Source of the DNA: Sipunculus nudus
Lineage: Eukaryota; Annelida; Sipuncula; Golfingiida; Sipunculidae
Direction of reading: 5' to 3'
NCBI GenBank assembly: GCA_026874595.1
Contig: CM049315.1
Location: 39,388,164-39,452,163 of the forward strand
DNA length: 64,000 nt
The position numbers were made by a program, and so were the translations under genes. Each line of letters begins with the position of its first letter. The first letter of the stretch is position 1. This document shows positions 39,801-54,700 of the stretch, piece after piece. The notes below the pieces were generated by a model. It had not been told where the DNA came from. It ran no database searches and was given only the letters and a program-made list of their open reading frames with translations.

Positions 39801-42800
39801 AAGTAATTATTGCCACAAGGGTGTTGGCACAGGTCCAAGAATTTCTGAACGATGACTGGCTATATATGAGAGTAGAGTATAACAGGTCTGAGAAGTTGGA
39901 AACCTTCATTACTCAGCTCTAATTGCTGGGAATATTTTTGTTAGTGGCCAGCTACCTTGTGGGAATATGTAGTAATCTGTGATATTATATTCTGTGAGGT
40001 TAAAGGACAACTGCAGCATGATTACTGCTTGTAATGTAGTAGTGTAACTCTTTGAGAAAATTAGTGGTCTTCAGAACTCATAAAAGTTGGTTTATATAAT
40101 TGAATAATTGAGTCAAAGACCTGAACAATTAATATTCACATGGAACTATATTAAAGTTACTTTTGTTTACATAAGGATAATCAAAAAAGGTTGATTTACA
40201 GTGAAGAAAAATATTCATCTTTTATCAATTACTAACCTGAAAATTCTCATTATTAGAGTAAAAACATATTGCCAAAGTCAACTGAGATAATCTTTGCATG
40301 CACATCTCAATTTGTGGCTACTTGTGTATAGATTTCTATATTTGTGTAATACAGAAATTTGGTGAGGTGTTGAGAGTTCACCTGCAGGACCCAGCCAAGG
40401 TTAAGCAGGTCATCACTACTGTGATGTCCATGTTTGCAGCCACTAAGCTACCTCAGATGGTAAGTCATATACCCACCAGTATATATATTCTTGAATTACA
40501 GCAGTTTAATCTCTGCTAACTTAGGATTTCTGTTTTCTCAATAACAGCAGAAAGTTCTCTTCAGGTTTGTCAGCCTAGATATTGAAGAAAATGACTCAAT
40601 CAAGATTAAGTATTAATATGAACCCTGGATTATCGCTGTATAATTTTAGTCTGAAGCAGATTTATAATACAATTTTATATTGTAGAAATATTTCCACATA
40701 TGATTGCTTTAGAACCACAAGGTTTTGTCATTATTGTTTCACTTTTTACATTCCTTTATTATTTAAGACTACCACCAAATGAGTTCCCTAACATTTAATG
40801 TTTTATGATATAAAAGAGTGACCTCAAAGAATGACAAGTTGGAATCTTGTGTTCATGTTCTTCATTTGTAACAAATATGACTTATATGATCATGTTTGAC
40901 TAAAAGAAATAAATTTCTACTTTGGATTGCTAGCAATGAACAGTTTGTTAGGAACTACATAATTGTGAGGGCTGGGGGGCGCTTCTTAGGTTGATTACAG
41001 TACTTACAAAATGCTAATATGCAAGTCAATAGCTAAGTAGTTTGTCATGTAATCAGACATTCAGTACAAATGATTTGCATTATGTTTCATTATCAGGATG
41101 CTGCAGCATTTCTGCGGAAGTTTGAGACTCTTGACTGGATGAACTATTTCACAGCTGATAACCGGGTATTGAATATTGTTACTTTTGTTCATATAGCAGA
41201 GATAAACTTAATCCTTTAGTGAGTTTTTATCATGAACAGAGCAGGAGTGCAGTGCATGGATAAAATTGATACTGCAGATATAAAGCAGTGAGGTGACTTA
41301 TTAATTCAGGCATCTGAGGTTCAGTTAGTAACATGTTAGTCCATGTTAATACTTTCTTGTTTGTGTGTGTAAAGGAGTCCAGGTGTAAAACAACCATTAA
41401 AGATGCCAATACCTAACTTTTAAAAAAGAATTTATGTAATTTCTGGCTTCCTCTGTGTATATTTTAATAATCTAAGGGTAATTTTGGTGGTGAAAATTTC
41501 TTATAACACCTTCGTAAAGGTCGATGTTTGAAGTTGTATATCAACAACATTTTTGTAAACACAGCAATGTTGACAAACAAGAAAAATATGTAACCTAAGG
41601 AGGTAGGTTGCATATATGCGGAGGTAGAAAGGTCACTTGTTGAAAAAACGCCATTTGCAAAGCGCTGTCTTATCTGACTTGCTCCATGATGCCCTTGTTG
41701 AATTTGTTTTGATATATTTGGCCCTACATATAAACACGTTGATATAAACAAACAAGCAGCCTGTGTGTGGTGAAATCCATGTTTTCTTGCCTATTTTTAG
41801 CTCAGCTGACTGAAAGTCATCTGAGCTATAGCGATCACTCTTTGTCCGTCGTCCGTCTGTCCGTCTGTCCGTCCGTTAACCAGGCACAAATCGTAACCAC
41901 TGGACCTAGAACCTTGTAACTTGGGATTCTGAGAGGTCCATAAAAAATCTCCTTGGAAACCAGAAATAAGGTCTCTGTTACCCATATCCTTCGAGCTATG
42001 TGGCCCCAAAGTACCCCCCAGAAAAGTCAAAAATTTCATACAAAAACTTCAATATCTCATTAACTACTTGACTGATGGTCATGATTTTTGGCATACATAT
42101 TGATCATGAGATGTAACATCACTTCCTGCAGACTGGTGGCGCCACCTGTATTTTTCGATTTTTTACGAATTTTTTTCTCTATTTTTGAGACCTTTAAAAA
42201 TGTGAACATCTGTTAACAAGGCACAAATCATAAAGACTGGACTTAGAATCTTAATTCTTGACACACTGAGAGGTCCATGAAAAATCTCCTGGGAAACCAG
42301 AAATTAGGTCTCTGTTACCCATATCCTTCGAGCTATGGGGCCCCAAAGTACCCCCCAGAATAGTAAAAAATTTCATACAAAAACTTCTATTTTTCAATAA
42401 CTACATCACTGATGGTCTTCATTTTTGGCATACATATTGATCATGAGATGTTCGATCAGTTCCTGCAGACTGGTGGCGCCACCTGTACTGTTTGATTTTT
42501 TACGATTTTTTCCTCTATTTTTGAGACCTTTGAGGATGCTGTCATTTGTTAGCGTGGCACAAATCGTAACAACTGGACCTAGAATCTTCATTTTCGACAC
42601 ACTGAGAGACCTATGAAAAGTCTCCATGGAAACCAGAAATTAGGTCTCTGTTACCCATATCCTTCGAGCTTTGGGGCCCAAAATTACCCCCAAGAATAGT
42701 CAAAAATTTCATACAAAAACTTCAATATCTCATTAACTACATCACTGATGGTCATGATTTTCGACATACATATTGATCATGAGATGTTTCATCAGTTTGT

Positions 42801-45800
42801 GCAGACTGGTGGCGCCACCTGTATTTTTCAATGTTCACAAATTGTTTTCTCCATTTTTGAGACCTTTAAGGATGTAGTTATCTGTCAACAGGGTACAAAT
42901 CGTAACGACTGGACCTAGAATCTTCGTTCTTGACACACAGGGAGACCCATGATAAGTCTCCATGGAAACCTGAAATTTGGTCTCTGTTACCCATATCCTT
43001 TGAGCTATGGCACTCCAAAGTACAGCTCAGAATAATGGAAAATTTGATACAAAAGCTAAAGTATCTGAACAACTAATGCAGAGATAACCATAATTGTTTG
43101 CATGGATATTGATCATGGAGTGTTTCATAAGTTTCTGCAGACTGGTGGCATCACCTGTATTTGTTCGGTTTTTTTTACGAAATTTTTCTGTATTTTTGAG
43201 ACCTTTAAAGATATGAACATCTGTTAACAGGGCACAAATCATAAAAACTGGACCAAGAATCTTCATTCTTGACACACAGGGAGACCCATGAAAAGTCTCC
43301 ATGGAAACTTGAAATTAGGTCTCTGTTACCCATATTCTTTAAGCTGTATGGGTCCAAAATACCCCCCCCCCCCCCCAGAATAATGGAAAATTTGATACAA
43401 AAACTGCAGTATTTCAATAACTACAACACTGATGGTCATGATTTTCGGCATACATATTGATCATGAGCTGTTCCATCAGTTTCTGCAGACTGGGTGTGCC
43501 ACCTCTATTTTTTTTCAAATTTTTACGAATTTTTTTCTTTTTTTTGAGACCTTTAAAGATGTGGTTATCTGTCAACAGGGTACAAATCGCAACAACTGGA
43601 CCTAGAATCTTCATTCTTGTCATGCAAGGAGGCCCATGAAAGGTGCCTGTGGAAACTTGAAATTAGGTCTCTGTTACCCATATCCTTCAAGCTATAGGAC
43701 TCCGAAGTATCCCTCAGAATAATGGAAAATTTGATACAAAAACTGAAGTATCTGAACAACTAATGCAGAGATCACCATGATTTTTTGCATGGATATTGAC
43801 CATTAAGTGTTTTTATTAGTTTCTGCAGACTGGTGGAGCCACCTGTATTTTTGTATCCGCCAAAACGAAGTTCCTCCACCGCGGCGGCGTTCGTTTCCAG
43901 AGAGCTCCTCGGAGACTAATGGACCGATTTTTCCCAAACTTACACCTATTATCGGGTCACATGTGAACTGGTGCCTAACCAATATGCGTTGACCTCTGAC
44001 CTTTCCTCTCTATCCAGTGTCCATTTGTGGGTCTGTTTCCACTCATTAACCCTCATATCTCGGGAACCGTTTGACCGATCAGGAAATAAAATTGATACAA
44101 ATGTAGCCCTTGGATTGGTTTATAACATACACAAAAAATTGTGGCGCCACCTGTAACCATGTTTGCACAGTGTCCATCTGTTCATCTGACTTGGGTTAAA
44201 ATCACTTATATCTCTGCAGTGAATTGACTAATTCACCTGAAATTCGTCATGCGTATACATCCAGGATAGCTTTCTTGATTTTATGACAGGTGGCGCCACC
44301 TATGTTCACGTTCACGCTGATGACATCCAAGCTTATATCTTGGGAACCGTTTGACCGATCAGGAAATAAAATTTATACAAATGTAGCCCTTTGATAGCTC
44401 TGTAACATACACAAAAAATGGTGGCGCCACCTGTAACAATGTTTGCACAACGTCTGTCTGTTAGTCTGCCGTGGTCTAAAATCACTCATTTCTCTGTAGT
44501 GGTTCGACATAACTGCCTAAAATTTTGCAGGTTTATACATCGTGGACAGCTTTCTTGATTTTATGACAGGTGGCGCCACCTACATTCTAGTTAACGCTGC
44601 ACACATCCAAGCTCATATCTCAGGAACCATTTGACCGATTGGGCCAAAATTGTGCATGTGTTTAGATCTCACATAGGTCTTTATCATACACAAAACTGGA
44701 GGGGTTACCTGCAAAGATTTTTGCACAGTGTTTGTCTGTTTGTCTGCCATGGGCAAAAATCGCTCATATACATGTTGTGGTTTGACTTTTCTGCCTAAAA
44801 TTTTGCAGGTGTATACAACTTGGACAGCTTTCTGGATTTGTTGTAGGTGGCACAACCTACATACCCATTTAGGCTGCAGACATCCATGCTAATATGCAAC
44901 ATACCTCACTCTGTTTCCCCTTGCCACTCAATCCATGCCTCACTTCACCCGTTCCACTCTGATTTTGGCAGATACACGTAGTCACTTGTTGGTTACCCGT
45001 ATTCTAGTTTTAAAAGTTTACACATTTTTCTCTATTTTTGAGATATATAAATACAGACTAAATCTTGGCCTGTTGGTTAATCTGTTTGATGCTTCAGTTG
45101 AATGGGTATATACTACCATTCTGATGATAAAATTTCCTTTTGCGAATCTCTTCCCAGTCAGCTGAGCGTCATGACCCATGGGTCACTTGTTATAAAAGCT
45201 CCAAGAGATTACCTTTAGTTTAAAATAATGGCCAGATAGGTGATTGGGCACCTTTAAAGAGTGTACTGAACTAATTATACAGGTCAATTTGTAATTTTCT
45301 ATATATTTTACTTTTACCTTGAAGCCTTCAAACAGAGATATACAGAGGGAAAAAGAACTGAATGGAAAGCTGAAGAACTTTGTGGTCAACTGCAGCCTTC
45401 TTTACGGAGGAGAAAACAATGCTGCAGCCCAGATTAAACATCTAAATAGATCAGAAAAGAAGTACGCTTCAAAAAGAGGTAAGCGTTCATATCACTGAGT
45501 TGCATCTGAAACACCTTTTGACAAGTTTATGTGAAAATAACTTCTATAAATAAAGTTCTAAAGTCTGTGTTATTGAGTTAAAGATATTTGCTATTATGAG
45601 GAGTGTTACAGGATGCATATAAAAACAGGCCTACCTGTCTCACCTCTGAACTTGTTTTATTGGTGAAGTGGTTGGAAATGGAATGCTGGACTTGTGTGCC
45701 ACTGACATGCATGGGTTCAGATCCAGAACCAACCCTAGACTATTTCCCCCTGATAAAAATAACCTTTAACTTGAGGTCTGTCTACATGACCAGTCAGATT

Positions 45801-48715
45801 GCTCATTTACAGTAATTATTGAAACATTTCCAGAATACACAGAGATAGGAGGGGAGGACATGCTGCCTCTGGGTGAGGAATTTCAGGAACATCTGGAGTG
45901 TTTCCTGGAGCTCCAGGGAAAGACCACAACAGACCGCTACCACAAAGCAACACTGCTCATCAGACAACTGTCGTGAGTTCCATCCTTTTAAAGTTTAAAT
46001 TTGATCCAAAGGTGCATTGTCATATTCAGAATTTTTAAGTTTGATTTTTCAGGGATTTACATTTGATAACTGAAGTTCATTTATATATAAAATTAGCATG
46101 AAAGATTAATATAGTTAAGTATTTCAGTTTTTTTTATACAAATTTTAAGTATTTCAATTTTGATTTATTCAGTATTAAGTATGCTGCTAGTAGTTGTCAC
46201 TTTTTGATAAATTCTGTTGTATGTAATCATAAAAATCATGATAACTGGTGTATTGCTTAAGCTGTGTGTGTTTCCTGTGTAATCTTGTCTGACAATGGTC
46301 ATGCTGAATTACAAGAATCTAGTTATGTGCTGCCTTCCATATGAAATCTGACCCTATCTGTTCACCTTGGCAAGTTTCACACATTCTAATTATTTGGGTT
46401 TCTGTTGCAGTGGTCACAATACATTATGGGATTAAAAATTGGTCAGATCCACAACACATAGCTGTCATAGGTCGATACATTCTTGGCACTGTGCCAACTC
46501 CCTATAGCTATTGTGGAGATATGCAGCAAATGCTTTCATAGAAACAGTGGCTAAGTTGAAGGAGCTATAGAAGATATATAATGACCTCTGTGTAAACAAG
46601 TGAACAATGTCTGTTTTTCATGCAGACATGGGATTGATATAAAAATGGAAGCTTGAAGGCTAAAAAGTCAAACTTAGAAGCATATTTGTGTTTGTATCAT
46701 TGATACATTTTAACAACTGACCAGGTATTTTTACTGCACCTTCCAGCCTTAAAAGCTTCTGTTGCTGTTTTACATGATCGTACCTTTGATTAAGGTGGAA
46801 AAGTTCAAATTTCAAAAGGATAATCAGAACTGTGTAGATTTTTTAGCAAATTTTAGAAACAGATGTGCTGCCAAATTAAGCAATACATCTGAAACTTTTC
46901 ATAAACACTTTGTCACCTATTTCAGGATAGCTGCTAAAGAGGGAGATCTTGAAGAAATTAACTCACTAGAACAGGAAGATGCCACTGTTAAGTCACTTCA
47001 GCTACTGAGAGCAATGATTCACAACGAAGAGAGAAAGCTGCCAGAGAACTGGTCAGACAACCCAAACAAACATATCAAGTAAGGAATTGTTACTGGGGGT
47101 GTTATTACAGACAGACAGTCTGTTTGGAAATTAAATATCATAAATAACACTTAAACTTTTGTTATGGCAAGAAATACTGATTTGTGATTAAGACTTTGAA
47201 TGCTGATGGTGAAGTGCAGGCACAGGGCTTAGTTTAGTGTCTAGTGTTGTAGGTTAGTTGCTCAGTCTTCTCACGTAGCTGCCATCTGGGTCAGCTAACA
47301 GAAAAAAAGGCTGAGTAAGTCCTTCCTGGTGGTACATATCTTCTGCTAAGTCTAGACTCTTACAGTGCCTCCCTGTGGCTCACCATGAAAACTGGGTACC
47401 AAGCAGACCGAGGCTAAACCATGAGGGAGCAGGTTGAGCCCTCTAAGTGCAGGTCCACTGGCATGTGGACACACCTGGCACTCACTATCAACCCCCTAGT
47501 GCCTTGTGGGGAAAGCCTTTTAGCTATATATAAATAGTGAGGTAACCCCCATAGAAACCTCAAGTGCTGAAGACTGGAGAGATGGAGACACCAGACCACA
47601 CGGTGCACTCTTATAAACAATGGTGCCCGAAATTCAGCCATATAGCCTTGGAGTTGGTGGTGAGGCAATTTTATAATTCATCATGGTGAATTCATGGTGA
47701 ATTGACTGTGATCAGTTTTTTCTAAGGTAAAAGTAAAATGTTAGAACCCTCAACCAACATTGCTCAAGTACTTTCTCAGAAAGTTTGGGAACTGGTTCAT
47801 GGTATTTTGGTCTTGTCTCATGGTTAATATTCTAGTGCACCAAGATAGTTCTTGTTAATAAGTCCAGGAGAACTTGGATATAACTATTTATACAAATATG
47901 AATACCCTTATTCCATTAACCTGTTGGATTTACAAAGAGACTTTAATGGAAGATTTTCCTTTTAAATTAAATATGCTCCAGCTGTCACATGCAATTTGCT
48001 TGCAATGTCTGTTTAAAAAATTACAGGGCTTATAAATAATGGTAGAGATTAAGGCTAATTCAAGTAATTTTCACTCCGTAGAGCAGATAACATTTGTGTG
48101 CTTTTAGAGGTTTTTTATAAATGCAGCCTTTTTGTTTAGTAGATTAGAATGGTCTTAAAAGTACACCGGGATGCTAGATCATTATTCATGCTTGTTCTTT
48201 GTTTAACAGACAGCTGGACCATATCATGGAGATCCAGACATATCTAAACAGCCACGGTGTGCTGGTGGACACAGTACCTCTGCTGGGCCGACAGCACCAG
48301 GACACGGGAAGAGAACTACTGGCTCTCCTGTCCATGATGCTCATGCACTTTAACGTTGATGTACAGGTAGGCTGTGACATGGCATCTCTTTCAATTTTGT
48401 TTTAACATGTGCCAGGGCCTGCAACAGTCTCGGGTAAGTCAGTTTTAGGTGTGAATTTGCTTATAATGAGGGTGTGAAGTCCAGAGATAAACCTTGGGGA
48501 GGCATTATATATTAAAGGAAGACATTGCCCAATTAATCAGCTAATTATAGCTAGTAGCTCTAAAGTAAACATGTGTGCAAACACACGGACACACACACAC
48601 ACACATGAATATATATTTTTAGATTCTAACATTTGCCTGCTCGAGGGTTGGGTCTCATCTCAGGAAACAGTCTGTATCGAATTTACAGTGATGCCTTTCT
48701 CCATTTTTTATATAA

Positions 48716-48763
<48 letters not shown>

Positions 48764-51700
48764 GAGCCAAAGATTTTTTTCACCCTCTACACATCTTTCC
48801 TGCTTTCATATCCAGCGCACTGATGAATTAAAATGATTCTATTTCATGCCATGAGACCTTTTTATAAATGAACTACTACTCATCTGCAGAGAGTTTATTG
48901 AAAAGTTTAAGAGTTTTCTAGCTAAAAATTGCTGATAAGTAAATGATGTGTATATCCGTCACAGGCACTGGGGAAACCATAATAAATGACTTGTATACAC
49001 ATCTATGGCACTGAATGTGTTAAAGGATAGATCAACAGTCTATTAGTGGCACCATGAGGATGATGTTGACCAACTGATATGAAAGATATTTTATTTATAA
49101 AGGTTTCTGGATTTGTTGTATTATAATCTGTCCATAAGACATTAGAGCTAATTGCTGAGGTTCTAGCTGAGCAAGATTTCATTATTATGCCATTGAGGCA
49201 CTGGCAGGGTTCAAACCAAGCACCTTCACCCCTGGGCCAAGCCCTACTCCTGTTGTTTTGCCTCATTGATCTAATTTTTAGCTCAGCTGACTGAAAGTCA
49301 TCTGAGCTATAGGGATCACCTTTTGTCCGTCGTCCGTCCGGCCGTCCGGGCGTCTGTCCGTTAACAGGGCACAAATCGTAACCGCTAGAACTGGAATCTT
49401 CTTACTTGACATCCTGGGAGGTCCATGAAAAATCTCCTTGGAAACCAGAAATTAGGTCTCTGTTACCCATATCCTTCGAGCTATGTGGCCCCAAAGTACC
49501 CCCCAGAAAAGTCCAAAATTTCATACAAAAACTTCAATATCTCAATAACTACTTGACTGATGGTCATGGTTTTTGGCATACATATTGATCATGAGAGGTT
49601 CCATCAGTTCCTGAAGACTGGTGGCGCCACCTGTATTTTTCGATTTTTTACGAATTTTTTTCTCTATTTTTGAGACCTTTAAAAATGTGAACATCTGTTA
49701 ACAAGGCACAAATCGTAATGACTGGACTTAGAATCTTCATTCTCGACACACTGAGAGACCTATGAAAAGTCTCCATGGAAACCAGAAATTAGGTCTCTGT
49801 TACCCATATCCTTCCAGCTATGGGGCCCCAAACTACCCCCCAGAAAAGTAAAAAATTTCAAACAAGAACTTCAATATCTCATAAAATACTTGACTGATGG
49901 TCATGATTTTTGTCATACATATTGATCATGAGATGTTCCATCACTTCCTGCAGACTGGTGGCGCCACCTGTATTGTTCAATTTTTTACGAATTTTTTTCT
50001 CTATTTTTGAGACCTTTCAAAATGTAAACATATGTTAACAAGGCACAAATCGTAAAGACTGGACCTAGAATCTTCATTCTTGACACACTGAGAGATCTAT
50101 GAAAAGTCTCCATGGAAACCAGAAATTAGGTCTCTGTTACCCATATTCTTTGAGCTATGGAGCCCCAAAGTACCCCCAAGAAAAGTAAAAAATTTTATAC
50201 AAAAACTTCAATATCTCATTAACTACTTGACTGATGGTCATGATTTGTGGCATAACTATTGATCATGAGATGTGTCATCACTTCCTGCAGACTGGTGATG
50301 CCACCTTTATTGTTCGATTTTTTACAATTTTTTCCTCTATTTTTGAGACCTTTAAGGATGCCTGCATCTGTTAGCATGGCACAAATCGTAACGACTGGAC
50401 CTAGAATCTTCATTCTTGACACACTGAGAGGTCCATGAAAAATATCCTTGGAAACCAGAAATTAGGTCTCTGTTAACCATATCCTTCGAGCTATGTGGCC
50501 CCAAAGTACCCCCCCCCCAGAGTAGTCAAAAATTTCATACAAAAACTTCAATATCTCAATAACTACATCACTGATGGTCATGATTTTTGGCATACATATT
50601 GATTATGAAATGTTCCATCAGATCCTGCAGACTTGTGGCGCCATCTGTATTGTTTGATTTTTTACGATTTTTTCCTCTATTTTTGAGACCTTTAAGGATG
50701 CTGTCATCTGTTAACGTGGCACAAATCATAACGACTGGACCTAGAATCTTCATTTTCGACACACTGAGAGACCTATGAAAAGTCTCCATGTAAACCAAAA
50801 TTAGGTCTCTGTTACCCATATTCTTCGAGCTATGGAGCCCTAAAGTACCCCCAAGAAAAGTAAACAATTTCATACAAAAACTTCAATATCTCATTAACTA
50901 CTTGAATGATGGTCATGATTTGTGGCATAACTATTGATCATGTGATGTGTCATCTGTTCCTGCAGACTGGTGGCGTCACCTGTATCGTTCGATTTTTTAT
51001 GATTTTTTCCTCTATTTTTGAGACCTTTAAGGATGCTGTCATCTGTTAGCATGGCACAAATAGTAAAGACTGGACCTAGTATCTTCATTCTCAACACACT
51101 AAAAGATCTATGAAAAGTCTCCATGGAAACCAGAAATTAGGTCTCTGTTACCCATATTCTTCGAGCTATGGGGCCCCAAAGTAAACCTCAGAGTAGTCAA
51201 AAATTTCATACAAAAACTTCAATATCTCAATAACTACATCACTGATGGTCATGATTTGTGGCATAACTATTGATCAAGAGGTGTTCCATCAGTTCCTGCA
51301 GACTTGTGGCACAACCTGTATTTGTTTGGGGTTTTTTTTTACGAATGTTTTATCTATTTTTGAGACCTTTAAAGATATGAACATCTGTTAACAGGGCACA
51401 AATCATAAAAACTGGACCTAGAATCTTCATTCTTGACACACAGGGAGACCCATGAAAATTCTCCATGGAAACCTGAAATTAGGTCTCTGTTACCCATATT
51501 CTTTAGGCTATAGGACTCTGAAGTATCCTGGAAAATTTGATACAAAAAGTGCAGTATCTCAATAACTACAACACTGATGGTCATGATTTTTGGCATACAT
51601 ATTGATCATGAGCTGTTCCATCAGTTTCTGCAGAGAGGGTGCGCCACCTCTATTTTTTTTTAAATTTTTAAGAATTTTTTTTCTCTTTTTTCGAGACCTT

Positions 51701-54700
51701 TGAAGATGTGGTTATCTATCAAGAGGGTACAAATTGCAACAACTGGACCTAGAAACTTCATTCTTGTCATGCAAGGAGGCCCATGAAGAGTGCCTGTGGA
51801 AACTTGAAATTAGGTCTCTGTTACCCATATCCTTCAAGCTATAGGACTCTGAAGTATCCTTCAGAATAATGGACAATTTGATACAAAAGCTGAAGTATCT
51901 GAACAACTAATATGGAGATCATCATGATTCTTTGCATGGATATTGACCATTAAGTGTTTTTAGCTCAGCTGACTGTAAGTCATCTGAAGTATCCCTCAGA
52001 ATAATGGACAATTTGATACAAAAGCTCAAGTATCTAAACAACTATTGCAGTGATCACCATGATTCTTTGCATGGATATTGATCATGGAATGTGTCATCAG
52101 TTTCTGCAGTATGGTGGCGCCACCTATATTTTTTTTTATTTTTACGATTTTTTTTCTCTATTTTTGAGACCTCATAAGATGCGGTCATCTGTTAACATGG
52201 CACAAATCGTAACAACTGGACCTAGAATCTTCTCTCTTGACATGCTGAGAGGCCCATGAAACGTTTCCTTAAAAACTTGAAATTATGTCTCTGTTACCCA
52301 TAACCTCTGAGCTATGGGGCTCCGAAGTACCCCCCAGAATAATGGAAAATTTGATACAAAAGCTCAAGTATCTGAACAATTATTATATTGATCACCATGA
52401 TTCTTTGCATGGATATTGATCATGAAATGTTTCATCAGTTTCTGCATTCTGGTGGCGCCACCTGTATTTTTTCAATTTTTAGCTCAGCTGACTGAAAGTC
52501 ATCTGAGCTGTAGGGATCACCTTTTGTCCGTTGTCCGTCCGGCCATCCAGGCGTCTGTCTGTTAACAGGGCACAAATTGTAACCGCTAGACCGGGAATCT
52601 TCTTACTTGAAATCCTGGGAGGTCTATGGAAATTCTCCTTGTAAACCTGAAATTAGGTCGAGCTATGGGGTTCTGAAGTACCCCCCAGAATAATGCAAAA
52701 TTTAATACAAAAGCTCAAGTATCTGAACAACTTATGCATTAATCACCATGATTCTTCGCATGGATATTGATCATGGAGTGTTTCATCAATTTCTGGAGAT
52801 TGGTGGCGCCACCTATATTTTTTTTATTTTTTACGATTTTTTTTCTCTACTTTTGTGATCTTTAAACATTTGGTCATCTGTAAACAGGGCACAAATCATA
52901 ATGACTGGACCTAGAATCTTCTGTCCTCACCTCCAGGGAAGCCCATAAAAGGTCTACATGGAAACCCGAAATAAGGTCCCTGTTACCCATATTCTGTGAG
53001 CTATGGGGCTCTAAAGTACCCCCAAGAATAAAGATTTGGTCATATATTAACAGGGCACAAATCATAATGACTGGACCTAGAATCTTCTGTCCTCACCTCC
53101 AGGGAAGCCCATAAAAGGTCTACATGGAAACCCGAAATAAGGTCCCTGTTACCCATATCCTTCATGCTCTGGGACTCCGAAGTACTCCCCAGAATAAAGA
53201 TTTGGTCATCTGATAACAGAGCACAAATTATAATGACTTGACCTAGAATCTCCTTTCTTGATATGCTGGGAGGCCCCTGAAAAGTCTCCTTGTGCACCTT
53301 AAATTACATCTCTGTTACCCATATCCTTCATCCTATGCGGCTTTGAAATACCCCCCAGAATAAACATTTGGATTTGTTAACAGGGCACAAATCATAATAA
53401 CTGGACCTAGAATTTTATTTTTTGACATGCTGGGAGACCCCTGAAAAGTCATCTTGTAAACCTTGAAAATAGGTGTCTGTTACCCATATCCTTCATGCTA
53501 CAGAGCTCCATAGTACCCCAATGAATATTGGATGATTTTATACAAAAGGTCAAGTTTGGAAAAAGTATTTCATTCAAATTTGACATTCAGATGATAAAAT
53601 TACTTTTGTCAATGTCTTCCAGGTCAGCTGAGCGTCATGACCCCTTGGTCACTTGTTATTTTTAGACTTTTTATTTTTGACTTGATTGTAATCTGAAGAC
53701 TTTGCCTTTATGCCATTTATCATTTAGGTTGGCAACATCCTAAGTTTACTCCATTAATCTACTCAGAATTGTCAGTATAAATGTCATTAACCAGTATGCT
53801 GTGTGTTTGCTCTTTCCATATCAAGAAATGAAATTCAAAATGAATCATACAGTTAAATGACTATTTCTGCTGATTTGTGCCTTGGAATCTTTATAAGTCC
53901 TATTCGACAACTGACTGGAAGTTTATAGACATGCAACCACATCATGTCAGTTCAGTAATACTTGTGATTATATTTAAATATAACACAGATGTTCAGTTTA
54001 ATTTTATTGATTTCAGAAATCTATCATGGATTACTTCTTGAAGTCAAGGGATGAGCATTTCTTCCCAGCCATCAGAAACCGGCTTCACCTGAGTATAGTG
54101 GCCCAGAAGGAGCGGTAGGTGATACACCACAGCTGGACACTAAATCATCAGAGGGCTACTAAAGCCACCTGAGATTTAAACCTAGAACTCTCTGTTTGGA
54201 TGGATTCTCTTAGATCATGCAGACGGCTTATTAAATTTTCAGTCCTATTGGTCTTAGAAAAATATTTAGGTAGGGAATGTTGAAAATTTGGTTAAGATAA
54301 AATGAAAACTGAGGGAGATGTTACCTGTAATGTAAATGGAGTGTCAGAGCTTGTCTGAAATTTAAAATTCATCTGAGCAGTAAAGGGGAAACCCTAAGGA
54401 GATAAGAAATTTAATGCCATCCAAGCCAAATTTTGGCAAGCTACAGTCTGCTTCTCAGGAAGGAAAGCATTTGCTCAGTATTTATTAATTTATCTATTCT
54501 TCCAGTTTGCTGCTAAGTTTAGAGTACACTTTACCAGTTGGTTCACAGTATCTGTCCACAGTAGTTTTAAGATCTTTAGAACCTCATGTTTTGATATTAA
54601 AAGCACTCCACCCTCATTACAGACAATATAAAATAATGATTCTCATTATATTTTATCTTTAAAGAAAATACCTTTTTTTTTTTAGAAATATGCACTTGTA

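Noticed and set aside
41464-41751. 95-residue minus-strand frame in intron 29
   Set aside because: No recognisable motif, intronic position, no splice or promoter support.
47200-47660. Unclassified GC-richer block in intron 32, including an 84-residue minus-strand frame
   Set aside because: No repeat partner in the window, no domain and no structural ends, so nothing can be supported.
49185-49260. Minus-strand tRNA-like SINE with GGTTTGAACCC
   Set aside because: The A-box candidate lies too close to the B box to form a tRNA-like head, so it was left out of the feature list.
29586-53297. Many 60-100 residue frames within A3, A5 and A6 (METFHRSLSV-, MFRYFSFCIK-like)
   Set aside because: The same peptides recur with the 310-bp unit and come from non-coding repeat text. 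No start context or domain supports a gene.
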